A stretch of 5,772 nt of DNA. Origin: JBBRZF01 sp038236965 (GTDB taxonomy: Bacteria > Acidobacteriota > Terriglobia > Terriglobales > Acidobacteriaceae). Position 1 is the stretch's first letter. Each line of letters opens with the position of its first letter. Of the stretch, positions 1 through 5,687 are shown piece after piece. The notes under the pieces were generated by a model. It made no database searches and had not been told where the DNA came from. It saw only the letters and a list, made by a program, of their open reading frames with translations. The stretch is from assembly GCA_038236965.1 (NCBI GenBank), contig JBBRZF010000201.1, positions 1 to 5,772 of the forward strand, written 5' to 3'. Made by a program: the position numbers and the translations under genes.

Positions 1-1077
1 GTGGCGTATGTGCATGATGTCGCCATCTTGCACGATGTAGTCCTTGCCTTCCAGGCGGAGTTTGCCAACTGCGCGTGCGTTGGCTTCCGAGCCAAGTTCC
101 AGCAGCAGGTCCCAGTGAATCGTTTCGGCGCGGATGAAGTGGTGTTCGAGGTCGGTATGGATCGCGCCCGCGGCATTTTGCGCGCGGGTATTGCGCTCGA
201 TGGTCCAGGCGCGACATTCGTCTTCGCCCACGGTGAAGAACGAGATGAGTCCGAGCAATTCATAGGTCTTGCGGATGAGACGCGTGAGGCCGCTGTCGTT
301 CAGTCCGTAGCTGCCGAGGAATTCGGCGGCGTCTTCATCGCTCATATCGGCTAGTTCTGCTTCCACCTTGCCGCAGATGGCGCTGGCTCCCGTGTTGGGG
401 CGCGACGCTACTTCGGTGAGGTTGTACTTTTCCACGGCGGCTTCGAGGTCTTTACCAAGTTGCGTGCTTTCGCCGATGTTGAGGACGTAGAGGATCGGCT
501 TTTCAGACAGGAACATGAATCCGCGGAATATCTTCTTTTCATCCTTTGTCATCTCCATCTCGCGAAGCGGACGTTCGGTCTCGAGATGTGCCTTGGCGCG
601 GAGCAATAGTTCGTGTTCGCGTTCGAGTTCCGGCGTCTTCTTTTTCTTCAGGTCCTTCATCATGCGCTCAAGGCGCGACTCGACCTGTCCCAGGTCGCTG
701 ACGATGAGGTCGAAATCGACGTTCTTGATATCGCGCAAGGGATCGATGGGGCCTACGTGCGGAATGGAATCGTCTTCGAAGGCTCGGACAACGTGCGCGA
801 GTGCATCCACGCCGCGCAGGTTGGCGAGGAAGGCAGTCTCTTTTAGCGCCTCCTGGCCGATGGCGGCAACGTCGGCGAACTCGACCTGAGCGTGTACGAG
901 CTTCTTCGGATTGCAGAGTTCAGCGAGGCGATCGAGGCGGTCATCGGGAACGGTGGCGACGCCGATGTGAGCTTCCTTGGGATTGGCGTAGGCGCGGTTT
1001 TCGATATCGGCTTTGGTGAGAATCTTGAAGAGCGATGTTTTGCCGACACGCGGCAGTCCGATGATTCCTGTTTTCAT
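1..1077 (-). CDS. ychF: Divergent YchF/OLA1-family P-loop ATPase (3' end cut by window edge)
   Basis: Reading the minus strand from the ATG at 1077-1075 gives 359 residues without a stop, and the window ends just short of the C-terminus (family members usually end HFRFNV; here the last residues are MHIRH). YchF is a cytosolic, ribosome-associated ATPase of the Obg-related TRAFAC class. Visible in order: Walker A GLPRVGKT (residues 7-14); a G2-like stretch HIGVATVPDDRLDRLAEL (38-54); a G3-like DVAAIG (69-74); HVVRAFEDDSIPHV (95-108) carrying the conserved family histidine (H107); a charged coiled-coil insert (about 128-175); NIGE (200-203), the NxxE version of G4 that gives the family ATP rather than GTP preference; and a C-terminal TGS domain (about 278-359) with AWTIERNT, AAGAIHTDLEHHFIRAE and GKDYIVQDGD. 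Compared with classical YchF, the P-loop is GKTS rather than GKST, the DxxG glycine is alanine (A72), and the glycine-rich switch II loop is about four residues shorter. No strong ribosome-binding site precedes the ATG (GAAAG at best). The family is certain; the subfamily assignment is inferred. Confidence 0.93.
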   Translation of the reverse strand, partial: MKTGIIGLPRVGKTSLFKILTKADIENRAYANPKEAHIGVATVPDDRLDRLAELCNPKKLVHAQVEFADVAAIGQEALKETAFLANLRGVDALAHVVRAFEDDSIPHVGPIDPLRDIKNVDFDLIVSDLGQVESRLERMMKDLKKKKTPELEREHELLLRAKAHLETERPLREMEMTKDEKKIFRGFMFLSEKPILYVLNIGESTQLGKDLEAAVEKYNLTEVASRPNTGASAICGKVEAELADMSDEDAAEFLGSYGLNDSGLTRLIRKTYELLGLISFFTVGEDECRAWTIERNTRAQNAAGAIHTDLEHHFIRAETIHWDLLLELGSEANARAVGKLRLEGKDYIVQDGDIMHIRH

Positions 1078-1093
1078 GTCTTTGCTTTCAATC

Positions 1094-1128
1094 CAGCCCC
1101 CAGCATTCAGCCGTCAGCTTTCAGCCAC
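1094..1128. repeat. Degenerate heptanucleotide tandem repeat (5 x CAGCnnn)
   Basis: Five consecutive 7-base units read CAGCCCC, CAGCATT, CAGCCGT, CAGCTTT and CAGCCAC on the plus strand. All start with CAGC at exact 7-base spacing and the last three bases vary. The array lies between the DUF4149 gene and ychF, 17 bases before the ychF start, so it would be in or next to the ychF leader. The last unit forms one arm of a small hairpin with 1132-1138. It resembles the short heptameric tandem repeats known from cyanobacterial intergenic DNA, although that comparison concerns form, not homology. The rest of the 1078-1186 gap shows nothing I can name. Confidence 0.7.
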
Positions 1129-1186
1129 GTTGTGGTTGAGTGCGGAGGCGCAATGCTTGGCCGGGGAAACGTAAGGAAGTAACTCT

Positions 1187-1669
1187 CTATGATAAACGGC
1201 GCGCGGTCAGAAAGAGCACCGCGAGGCCAAGAAAAAGCACCGAACCTTCAATTCGCGTGGACCAGACATGGAGGCGATTGAACTCCACGCGGCGAGCGTC
1301 CTCGTGAGGCAGGCGGTCAAGAGACTCGCCCATGTCCGCCCGCAGCACGGCCAATCGGTTGCCGACGCCAACCATCGAAACCAGTGTGAGCACGATCATC
1401 AGCAGGATAAGCAGATGTTGCGCGGCGAAAGGCTGCATGTTGCCTGTGGTCACGTGGAAATAAGCCATGGACGCGCCGAGAAAGACCAAGCCGGAGGTGA
1501 TCCCCATCCAGTGCAGGATAGGCAAAGCGCGGTTGACGACGGTTCCAGCAAGAGCGCGCGTAGGCAACACGGAAAAGACGGTGGGCGCGAGCACGAAGGC
1601 GAAGAACATGATGCCGCCTACCCATACAACGAGCGATAAGAGCATGAGGAAGCGAAGAGCGGTGGGCAT
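1187..1669 (-). CDS. DUF4149-family four-helix integral membrane protein
   Basis: This 160-residue protein is almost wholly hydrophobic, with four predicted membrane helices at about 6-29, 51-72, 84-105 and 139-156. It matches the DUF4149 (TMEM205-like) pattern: a WVGGIMFFAFVLAP motif in helix 1, HW at 53-54 opening helix 2, and the late signature FNRLHVWSTRIEG (130-142) leading into helix 4. The charged loop between helices 3 and 4 (about 106-138) would face one side of the membrane. The biochemical function of the family is unknown. The gene starts 99 bases after moxR on the same strand and ends 109 bases before ychF, so co-transcription with either is possible but not shown. No Shine-Dalgarno is visible before the ATG; a TACACT hexamer lies 6 bases upstream, which could indicate a leaderless message. 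The length is typical for the family. Confidence 0.85.
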   Translation of the reverse strand: MPTALRFLMLLSLVVWVGGIMFFAFVLAPTVFSVLPTRALAGTVVNRALPILHWMGITSGLVFLGASMAYFHVTTGNMQPFAAQHLLILLMIVLTLVSMVGVGNRLAVLRADMGESLDRLPHEDARRVEFNRLHVWSTRIEGSVLFLGLAVLFLTARRLS

Positions 1670-1768
1670 GGAGATAGTGTAACAAGCGAGCGATGTTATC
1701 GCGCGGACAGACCGCCCGCAGATTACGCTGCTTGCAGAGGATTATGACATCTTCCCGAGTTGCCGGTT

Positions 1769-2731
1769 TTAGAGGGGGACGGGGACGCTTTCGGTGATCT
1801 CGCGCAGAATCTCTTCGGTCTGCTCAGATTTCTTGCGCAGCGATGAGTAGCGCGCATTGACGACGACGCGGTGTGCGAAGGCGGGCACAGTGAGTCGCTT
1901 GAAGTCGTCGGGCGTGCAGAAATCGCGTCCTTCGAGGAAGGCCATGGCCTGTGCGGCGCGGTAGAGCATAAGGGCTCCGCGCGGCGAAACGCCGAGAGAA
2001 AGATGTTCGTTGTCGCGCGTTCGCTGCACGATCTGCAGAGCGTAATCGATCAGCGAGTCTTCCACCCGAATCCGCGTGACCGCATCCTGCAAGGCGATGA
2101 GTTCCTCGACGCCGAGCACAGGGCGCAGATCAGCGAGACGCACTGCGCCTGCCTGTCCGCGAAGGATTTCACGCTCGCTCTGGCCTTCCGGATAGCCCAT
2201 CTGTACACGAAGTAGAAAGCGGTCCATCTGCGATTCGGGCAGAGGATAGGTGCCATGGTGCTCGATAGGATTCTGCGTGGCGATGACAAGGAAGGGAGCG
2301 GGCAGCGTGTGAGAGATTCCGTCCACGGTGACCTGGCCTTCGCTCATGGCTTCCAGCAGCGCGGACTGCGTCTTCGGCGTGGTGCGGTTGATCTCGTCGG
2401 CGAGCAGGATGTTGGTGAAAACGGGTCCGCGCTTAAATTCGAAGCGCTGGTCGGTGGCGGAGTAGATGGAGATTCCGAGTACATCGCTGGGCAGCATGTC
2501 GCTGGTGAACTGCAGGCGCTGGAACTGGCAATCGAGCGCGCGTGCTAGAGCCTGGCCGAGCGTGGTTTTGCCTACACCGGGCACGCCTTCGATGAGCAGG
2601 TGTCCGCGGGCGAGAACGGAGACGAGTGTGAGCCGGACGATGTCGTCTTTGCCGCGGATGATGGAACGAAGAGCCGTTTCAAGTCGCACGGCGCGTTCAG
2701 TGCCCATTGCGGAAGCGGTGTTGGGGTGCAT
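1769..2731 (-). CDS. moxR: MoxR-family AAA+ ATPase
   Basis: This 320-residue cytosolic AAA+ ATPase belongs to the MoxR (MRP) group, chaperone-like ATPases that usually help assemble metal-cofactor or VWA-domain protein complexes. Motifs in order: a helical N-terminus (10-45); Walker A GVPGVGKT (49-56); MLPSDVLG (79-86); the family RFEFKRGPVF segment (96-105); Walker B LLADEINR (109-116; D112 and E113 catalytic); KTQSALLEAMSEGQVTVDG (120-138); sensor 1 ATQNP (151-155); QMDRF with R171 as the likely arginine finger (168-172); sensor 2 SPRG (249-252); and the C-terminal helical lid to about 295. All catalytic residues are intact and the length is normal. The partners that normally follow moxR (DUF58 and VWA-domain genes) are absent: the next gene is DUF4149 and the gene upstream is htpX. 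There is no Shine-Dalgarno; transcription probably starts only a few bases before the ATG from the promoter described at 2741-2769. Confidence 0.95.
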   Translation of the reverse strand: MHPNTASAMGTERAVRLETALRSIIRGKDDIVRLTLVSVLARGHLLIEGVPGVGKTTLGQALARALDCQFQRLQFTSDMLPSDVLGISIYSATDQRFEFKRGPVFTNILLADEINRTTPKTQSALLEAMSEGQVTVDGISHTLPAPFLVIATQNPIEHHGTYPLPESQMDRFLLRVQMGYPEGQSEREILRGQAGAVRLADLRPVLGVEELIALQDAVTRIRVEDSLIDYALQIVQRTRDNEHLSLGVSPRGALMLYRAAQAMAFLEGRDFCTPDDFKRLTVPAFAHRVVVNARYSSLRKKSEQTEEILREITESVPVPL

Positions 2732-2740
2732 CTGAAAAAG

Positions 2741-2769
2741 ATTGTACTAGACCAGACGCCAGACGTCAG
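2741..2769 (-). promoter_or_regulatory. Predicted moxR promoter, nearly leaderless
   Basis: On the minus strand a -10 box TACAAT (2746-2741, 5/6 to TATAAT) follows a -35-like CTGACG (2769-2764, 4/6 to TTGACA) with exactly 17 bases between. The -10 ends nine bases before the moxR ATG, so a normal start point would give a leader of only a few bases. The -35 falls within the heptamer repeat arm at 2753-2787. The site follows the htpX terminator, as expected if moxR is transcribed independently. This is inferred from consensus match and position only. Confidence 0.5.
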
Positions 2770-2787
2770 ACCTAAGACGCCAGCAAC
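2753..2787. repeat. Degenerate heptamer repeat, moxR-proximal arm of an inverted pair
   Basis: Five consecutive 7-base units read CAGACGC, CAGACGT, CAGACCT, AAGACGC and CAGCAAC. Bases 2762-2784 form an imperfect inverted repeat (20 of 23 positions) with 2834-2856 on the other side of the htpX terminator. The array is related in form to the CAGCnnn units at 1094-1128. One unit overlaps the likely -35 box of moxR. Confidence 0.75.
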
Positions 2788-2796
2788 GTCGGAAGC

Positions 2797-2827
2797 AAAA
2801 GAACCCCAGCCTGTGATAGCTGGGGTT
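2797..2827 (-). terminator. Rho-independent terminator downstream of htpX
   Basis: AACCCCAGC (2802-2810) and GCTGGGGTT (2819-2827) form a perfect 9-bp stem with an 8-base loop. On the minus strand the hairpin is followed by CTTTTGC, a short T tract, which gives it polarity for htpX, whose stop lies 31 bases upstream. On the plus strand no T tract follows directly. It separates htpX from moxR. Confidence 0.8.
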
Positions 2828-2830
2828 GGT

Positions 2831-2858
2831 TTCGCTGACGTCTGAAGTCTGACGTCCT
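2831..2858. repeat. Degenerate heptamer repeat, htpX-proximal arm of an inverted pair
   Basis: On the plus strand the units read TTCGCTG, ACGTCTG, AAGTCTG and ACGTCCT, which are the reverse complement of CAGACGT-type heptamers. Bases 2834-2856 pair with 2762-2784 at 20 of 23 positions. The array runs right up to the htpX stop codon (its last base is shared), so it lies in the htpX 3' end just before the terminator hairpin. Confidence 0.75.
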
Positions 2859-3721
2859 CACATCTGCTGTTCGACAGGCATTCCCGTCAATCGAGCGATT
2901 CGCTCTGGTATTGGCGGATGGGTGGAGAACATGTTTGCCATGCTGATGCCCAGCATCGGTTTGATGATGAACATGTGCGCCGTGGAAGGCGTTGCCTGCA
3001 AGGGCATGCGCTTCGAGACCTGATCGAGTTTGCGCAGGGCGCTGGCAAGCGCGTACGGATTTCCGGTGAAATGCGCTCCAGTCTCGTCGGCCGCGTATTC
3101 TCGCGAACGCGAAACGGCGAGTTGGATGAGCATGGCCGCAATGGGCGCAAGAATCATCATGAAGAGGGCGACGAAAGCGCCTCCGCCTCCGCGATCACGG
3201 TCGTCGCTGCGTCCGCCGCCGAAGAGCGCGGCGAAGTATCCCATGCGCGCCAGTAGCGTGATGGCTCCAGCCAGCGTGGCTGCGATGGAACTGATGAGGA
3301 TGTCGCGATTGCGAACGTGTCCGAGTTCGTGCGCGAGCACGCCTTCGAGTTCGTCATCCGTGAGGAGTCCCAGAATTCCGTGAGTAACGGCGACGGAAGC
3401 GTGCTCGGGATTGCGTCCGGTTGCGAATGCGTTGGGGGACTCATCGGGAATCACGTAGAGCTTGGGCATAGGGAGCCCGGCTTTTTGCGTGAGTCGCTCG
3501 ACGACGTCGTAAACGCGGGGAAGTTGTTCGCGCGAAACAGGCTGCGCACGGTACATGGCCAGCGCGATCTTGTCGGAGAAGAAGTACGAGACGAAATTCA
3601 TGACGACGGCAAGGCCGAGCGCCAGGATCATGCCGCGTTCTCCCCCGAACACCTGCCCCATGAAGAGCAGGAACAGAGTCATGGCCGTAAGAAGAGCTGC
3701 GGTCTTCAAAGTATTGCCCAT
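2858..3721 (-). CDS. htpX: HtpX-family membrane zinc metalloprotease
   Basis: This 287-residue integral membrane M48 peptidase has the usual HtpX length. HtpX cleaves misfolded or damaged membrane proteins, with its active site on the cytoplasmic side, and works alongside FtsH in envelope quality control. Visible: two N-terminal membrane helices (about 6-25 and 31-49); the LYVIPDESPNAFATGRNP block (88-105); VTHGILGLLTDDELEGVLAHELGHVRNRD (112-140) with the zinc site HELGH at 131-135 (H131, E132 catalytic, H135); two further hydrophobic segments (about 141-168 and 181-201) separated by a Gly/Asp/Arg-rich loop RSDDRDRGGGG (171-181); the third zinc ligand in SRSREYAADETGA (204-216; E208); and the late FSTHPPIPERI motif (265-275). 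All catalytic residues are present. Start choice: the ATG begins the family's typical N-terminus (MGNTLKTAALL). No Shine-Dalgarno precedes it, but a TATCAT hexamer lies ten bases upstream. It is a monocistron or the end of an operon, because a strong terminator follows. Confidence 0.96.
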   Translation of the reverse strand: MGNTLKTAALLTAMTLFLLFMGQVFGGERGMILALGLAVVMNFVSYFFSDKIALAMYRAQPVSREQLPRVYDVVERLTQKAGLPMPKLYVIPDESPNAFATGRNPEHASVAVTHGILGLLTDDELEGVLAHELGHVRNRDILISSIAATLAGAITLLARMGYFAALFGGGRSDDRDRGGGGAFVALFMMILAPIAAMLIQLAVSRSREYAADETGAHFTGNPYALASALRKLDQVSKRMPLQATPSTAHMFIIKPMLGISMANMFSTHPPIPERIARLTGMPVEQQM

Positions 3722-3731
3722 AGGAATGTAG

Positions 3732-3760
3732 ATGATATTCGAGGCGGCGAGATTCGGGAA
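3732..3760 (-). promoter_or_regulatory. Possible htpX promoter
   Basis: On the minus strand TATCAT (3737-3732, 5/6 to TATAAT) ends ten bases before the htpX ATG; 17 bases further upstream TTCCCG (3760-3755) is only a 3/6 match to a -35. The spacing to the ATG resembles that at moxR and would give an almost leaderless message. The weak -35 makes this tentative. The rest of the 3722-3838 gap shows no gene and no convincing terminator. Confidence 0.3.
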
Positions 3761-3838
3761 ATGAACACTAGCCGCACGCCATCGATGCTACTCAACGAGA
3801 CCGGAATGGGCTCAGTAGTTTAGCCGCTTAGTCGCACT

Positions 3839-4264
3839 CTAGGCGGCTTTCCGCAGATGGTATTCCAAGGATTCCAGCGCTTCGAAGTCGGTCATGGCGG
3901 TGACGGCGGTTTCGGCAATTGCTTGCATTTCGAAGAAGCGGGCCTGGTTGCTGTCGTCGAAGCCCATCATGTCGGGCATGGTCGCGGTAAGTCCGGCGAT
4001 TCCCATGTCGATGCGTCCGTGATTGCGGTAGCTCATGACTTTGAAGACGCCGCCGGGATAATCAGTAAGGATGCTGTTGGCTGTGGTTGCGAGTCCGCAA
4101 ACGAGAGAACCGACGGCAGCACGTCTGTTGCGGCGCCAGAAAAGCAGGCTGACAGTGAAAAAGGTCGCAGCAACGGCGTAGTCAATGATGGCGTGCGTCT
4201 TCGGACTGATTACCTTGGGCATGCGACTGGACAACATGGCTACGCCTTTTTGCATGAGGGGCAT
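3839..4264 (-). CDS. Small membrane protein of unknown function with an internal duplication
   Basis: I do not recognise this 141-residue protein. The frame stays open upstream to an ATG at 4390, but I chose the ATG at 4264 because GGAGGA lies eight bases before it, while the 42-residue extension would be basic, low in hydrophobicity and would run into the terminator hairpin of the preceding gene. After a short basic N-terminus come three hydrophobic segments (about 24-43, 49-66 and 86-102), with a basic RRNRR (44-48) after the first, which by the positive-inside rule faces the cytoplasm. Two similar stretches, THAIIDYAVAATFF (23-36) and NHGRIDMGIAGLTA (81-94), share an HxxID core, suggesting a duplicated helix unit of the kind seen in SPW-type repeat proteins; any homology to them is a guess. 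The tail (about 103-141) is acidic and probably helical and soluble. It is likely transcribed on its own, between two terminated units. Confidence 0.8.
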   Translation of the reverse strand: MPLMQKGVAMLSSRMPKVISPKTHAIIDYAVAATFFTVSLLFWRRNRRAAVGSLVCGLATTANSILTDYPGGVFKVMSYRNHGRIDMGIAGLTATMPDMMGFDDSNQARFFEMQAIAETAVTAMTDFEALESLEYHLRKAA

Positions 4265-4272
4265 GGGTGGAA

Positions 4273-4278
4273 TCCTCC
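4273..4278 (-). promoter_or_regulatory. Strong ribosome-binding site fixing the start at 4264
   Basis: GGAGGA on the minus strand, eight bases before the ATG at 4264. It decides against the longer reading frame starting at 4390 and also against the next in-frame ATG at 4255, which would be 17 bases away. Confidence 0.75.
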
Positions 4279-4340
4279 GGTCTAAAGAGAGATGCGTCCT
4301 GGCGCGCGAGAGTTTGCGCACGGCAGAACCGGTGGACTGT

Positions 4341-4388
4341 AGAAAGGAAAAGCCCCCAAATTGCCAATGTTGCGGCAAGCCCAGGGGC
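4341..4388 (-). terminator. Probable Rho-independent terminator after the 426-residue exported protein gene
   Basis: On the minus strand GCCCC (4388-4384) pairs with GGGGC (4356-4352), and inside it TTGCC (4378-4374) pairs with GGCAA (4365-4361), with an asymmetric internal loop and an 8-base apical loop. The hairpin is followed at once by TTTTCCTTTCT, a T-rich tail. It starts 18 bases after the stop codon of the 4407-5687 gene. The internal loop makes it less perfect than the htpX terminator. Confidence 0.65.
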
Positions 4389-4406
4389 AAAGCAGGTCAG
4401 TAGCTT

Positions 4407-5687
4407 TTAGCCTTTTGCGCGCGACAATGCCCGTTGCAGCGTCTGGTCGAGCGCGGCCTTGTGTCGTTCGTAATCTTCCTGCGAGACCTTGCCTTGCTGG
4501 CGTTCCACCTCCAGCAGGAAAAGCTCTTCTTTCATGGCGTCCAGCAACGCGTTACCTGAGTTGGGCCGGGCCGGGGCCGCTGCTGTTGCCGCGTAGACCG
4601 GAGCGCTGGATGTCGCAACGGCGGCAGTATTAGCGGACACAGCCGCGCCGGGCACGGGTCGCGACATCATGATGTAAGCTCCGCCGCCAAGCACGATGGC
4701 GAAGATACCGAGAATTGCCCATTTGTACTTCGTCAGCGGATCGGGTGCATCGATGGGTGGTCCTAGTCCCCCGCCGGGACGGTTCTCGGGAGCGACTGCT
4801 CCCATCTGTCCGCCTTGCGCGGGTTGCTGCTGCTGGTCTTGCTCTTCCGGAATCGCTCCGGTTCCGGAGACGCGGAAGGCGAGGTCCTGTCCGGCTTTCG
4901 CGTTTGTGACCACTTGGACATTGGTAGCAGTTTGGTCGGGCATGGGGCGGAAGAGGTTTGAGTCCTTGGCTTCGAACTTCATGCTCTGCGGCATAACGAC
5001 GACAAAGTGTTCGTACGGCCTGAGAAGCTTTGGCACAATGGCGGCGTTGCCGTTGTAAGGCAAGTGGTAGGCGACTTGAAAACGCGTTTCGCCGGGTCGC
5101 AGCGGGAACGAGAATGAGAAATGATTCTTCTCTTTAGTCGGCTGCGGTGTAAGCGAGAGCGGTTGTCCGTTGGGACCCTGCGCGTCGCCGCCATTGATGT
5201 GCGCGCCCTCCGGAAGCACAACCTCGAAAGTGTTATCGCCCATGACCGTGCGCGGCGGCTTGGAGTCGTTCTTAAGAGCGAACAATTCGAGTATCTGAAG
5301 AGTGCTGTTGCCGTCGGTCTGTACGCGAACGACGTTCACGGTTCCGGTGACGCCTTCGACCTTGGTCGCAGCGTCGAATATCTCCATGTCGGCCGTGGTG
5401 GTTCCGGGCGTCAGCATCTTGAAATAGTTTGCGCCGTCCTTGGTCGCGCGAATCAGTCGCGGACCCTGCGCGCCGGAGAGCGAGAGGGAATATCTGCCTT
5501 GCGCGTCGGTCCTGGTTTTGGTGACTTCCGCCATGCCCTGCATGGGATCGACCAGCACGACATCGATTCCGGCTGCGGGCTTCGATGTAGTGCCGTTGCG
5601 AATGATTCCAGTGACGGTCTGCGCAAATGCGACCGAGGCGAACAGAAGAACGAGTACGAGTGATACGAAGGAAAGGCTACGCTTCAA
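4407..5687 (-). CDS. Exported carboxypeptidase-regulatory-like domain protein with membrane anchor and cytoplasmic helical tail
   Basis: The protein has 426 residues. A signal peptide is clear: basic MKRS, a hydrophobic core at 6-20 and a cleavage-like AFA|QT at 22/23. Residues 24-107 (TVTGIIRNGTTSKPAAGIDVVL, then TRTDAQGRYSLSL at 59-70) look like a carboxypeptidase-D regulatory-like Ig fold. Residues 108-275 are a beta-rich region without a name I can give. A Gln/Pro/Gly linker (280-316, including QQQQ) leads to a membrane helix (323-342), an Ala-rich linker (345-378) and a charged helical hairpin (379-424; LLDAMKEELFLLEVERQQGKVSQEDYERHKAAL region). The inferred topology is a large external part, one anchor and a short cytosolic tail. 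The start is TTG (5687-5685): AAGGAG lies seven bases upstream, the codon overlaps the upstream gene's TGA as TTGA, and the signal peptide begins there. The tail resembles those of proteins near cytochrome c maturation genes in Acidobacteriota; this is recollection and inference, not proof. Confidence 0.85.
   Translation of the reverse strand: MKRSLSFVSLVLVLLFASVAFAQTVTGIIRNGTTSKPAAGIDVVLVDPMQGMAEVTKTRTDAQGRYSLSLSGAQGPRLIRATKDGANYFKMLTPGTTTADMEIFDAATKVEGVTGTVNVVRVQTDGNSTLQILELFALKNDSKPPRTVMGDNTFEVVLPEGAHINGGDAQGPNGQPLSLTPQPTKEKNHFSFSFPLRPGETRFQVAYHLPYNGNAAIVPKLLRPYEHFVVVMPQSMKFEAKDSNLFRPMPDQTATNVQVVTNAKAGQDLAFRVSGTGAIPEEQDQQQQPAQGGQMGAVAPENRPGGGLGPPIDAPDPLTKYKWAILGIFAIVLGGGAYIMMSRPVPGAAVSANTAAVATSSAPVYAATAAAPARPNSGNALLDAMKEELFLLEVERQQGKVSQEDYERHKAALDQTLQRALSRAKG

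Noticed and set aside
1..354. Plus-strand open frame at the left edge
   Set aside because: It is antisense to the TGS domain of YchF, which is unambiguous on the minus strand.
1094..1128. Possible CRISPR-like array
   Set aside because: The units are 7 bases long and contiguous, with no unique spacers, and no cas genes are nearby.
1122..1138. Small hairpin CAGCCAC-GTT-GTGGTTG in the DUF4149-ychF gap
   Set aside because: Seven pairs including a wobble and no T tract on either strand. Not called as a terminator; noted only as adjoining the heptamer array.
1690..1702. GCGAT-GTT-ATCGC inverted repeat upstream of the DUF4149 gene
   Set aside because: A five-base arm is expected by chance in this composition, and no known operator matches.
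3317..3823. Plus-strand open frame (168 codons) antisense to htpX
   Set aside because: It lies over the well-conserved HtpX coding sequence, including the zinc-binding motif, and its translation resembles no protein family.
3822..3848. AGCCGC / GCGGCT inverted repeat spanning the stop codon of the small membrane protein gene
   Set aside because: Only six base pairs with a loop of about 15 bases, and no T tract follows on the minus strand, so it is not a convincing terminator.
4265..4390. N-terminal extension of the small membrane protein to an ATG at 4390
   Set aside because: The extension overlaps the predicted terminator hairpin and has no ribosome-binding site, while GGAGGA precedes the internal ATG at 4264.
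5121..5663. Long plus-strand open frame (180 codons) opposite the exported protein gene
   Set aside because: The opposite strand has a signal peptide, a membrane helix and a ribosome-binding site. This frame has no recognisable domain, so it is a shadow caused by G+C-rich codon bias.
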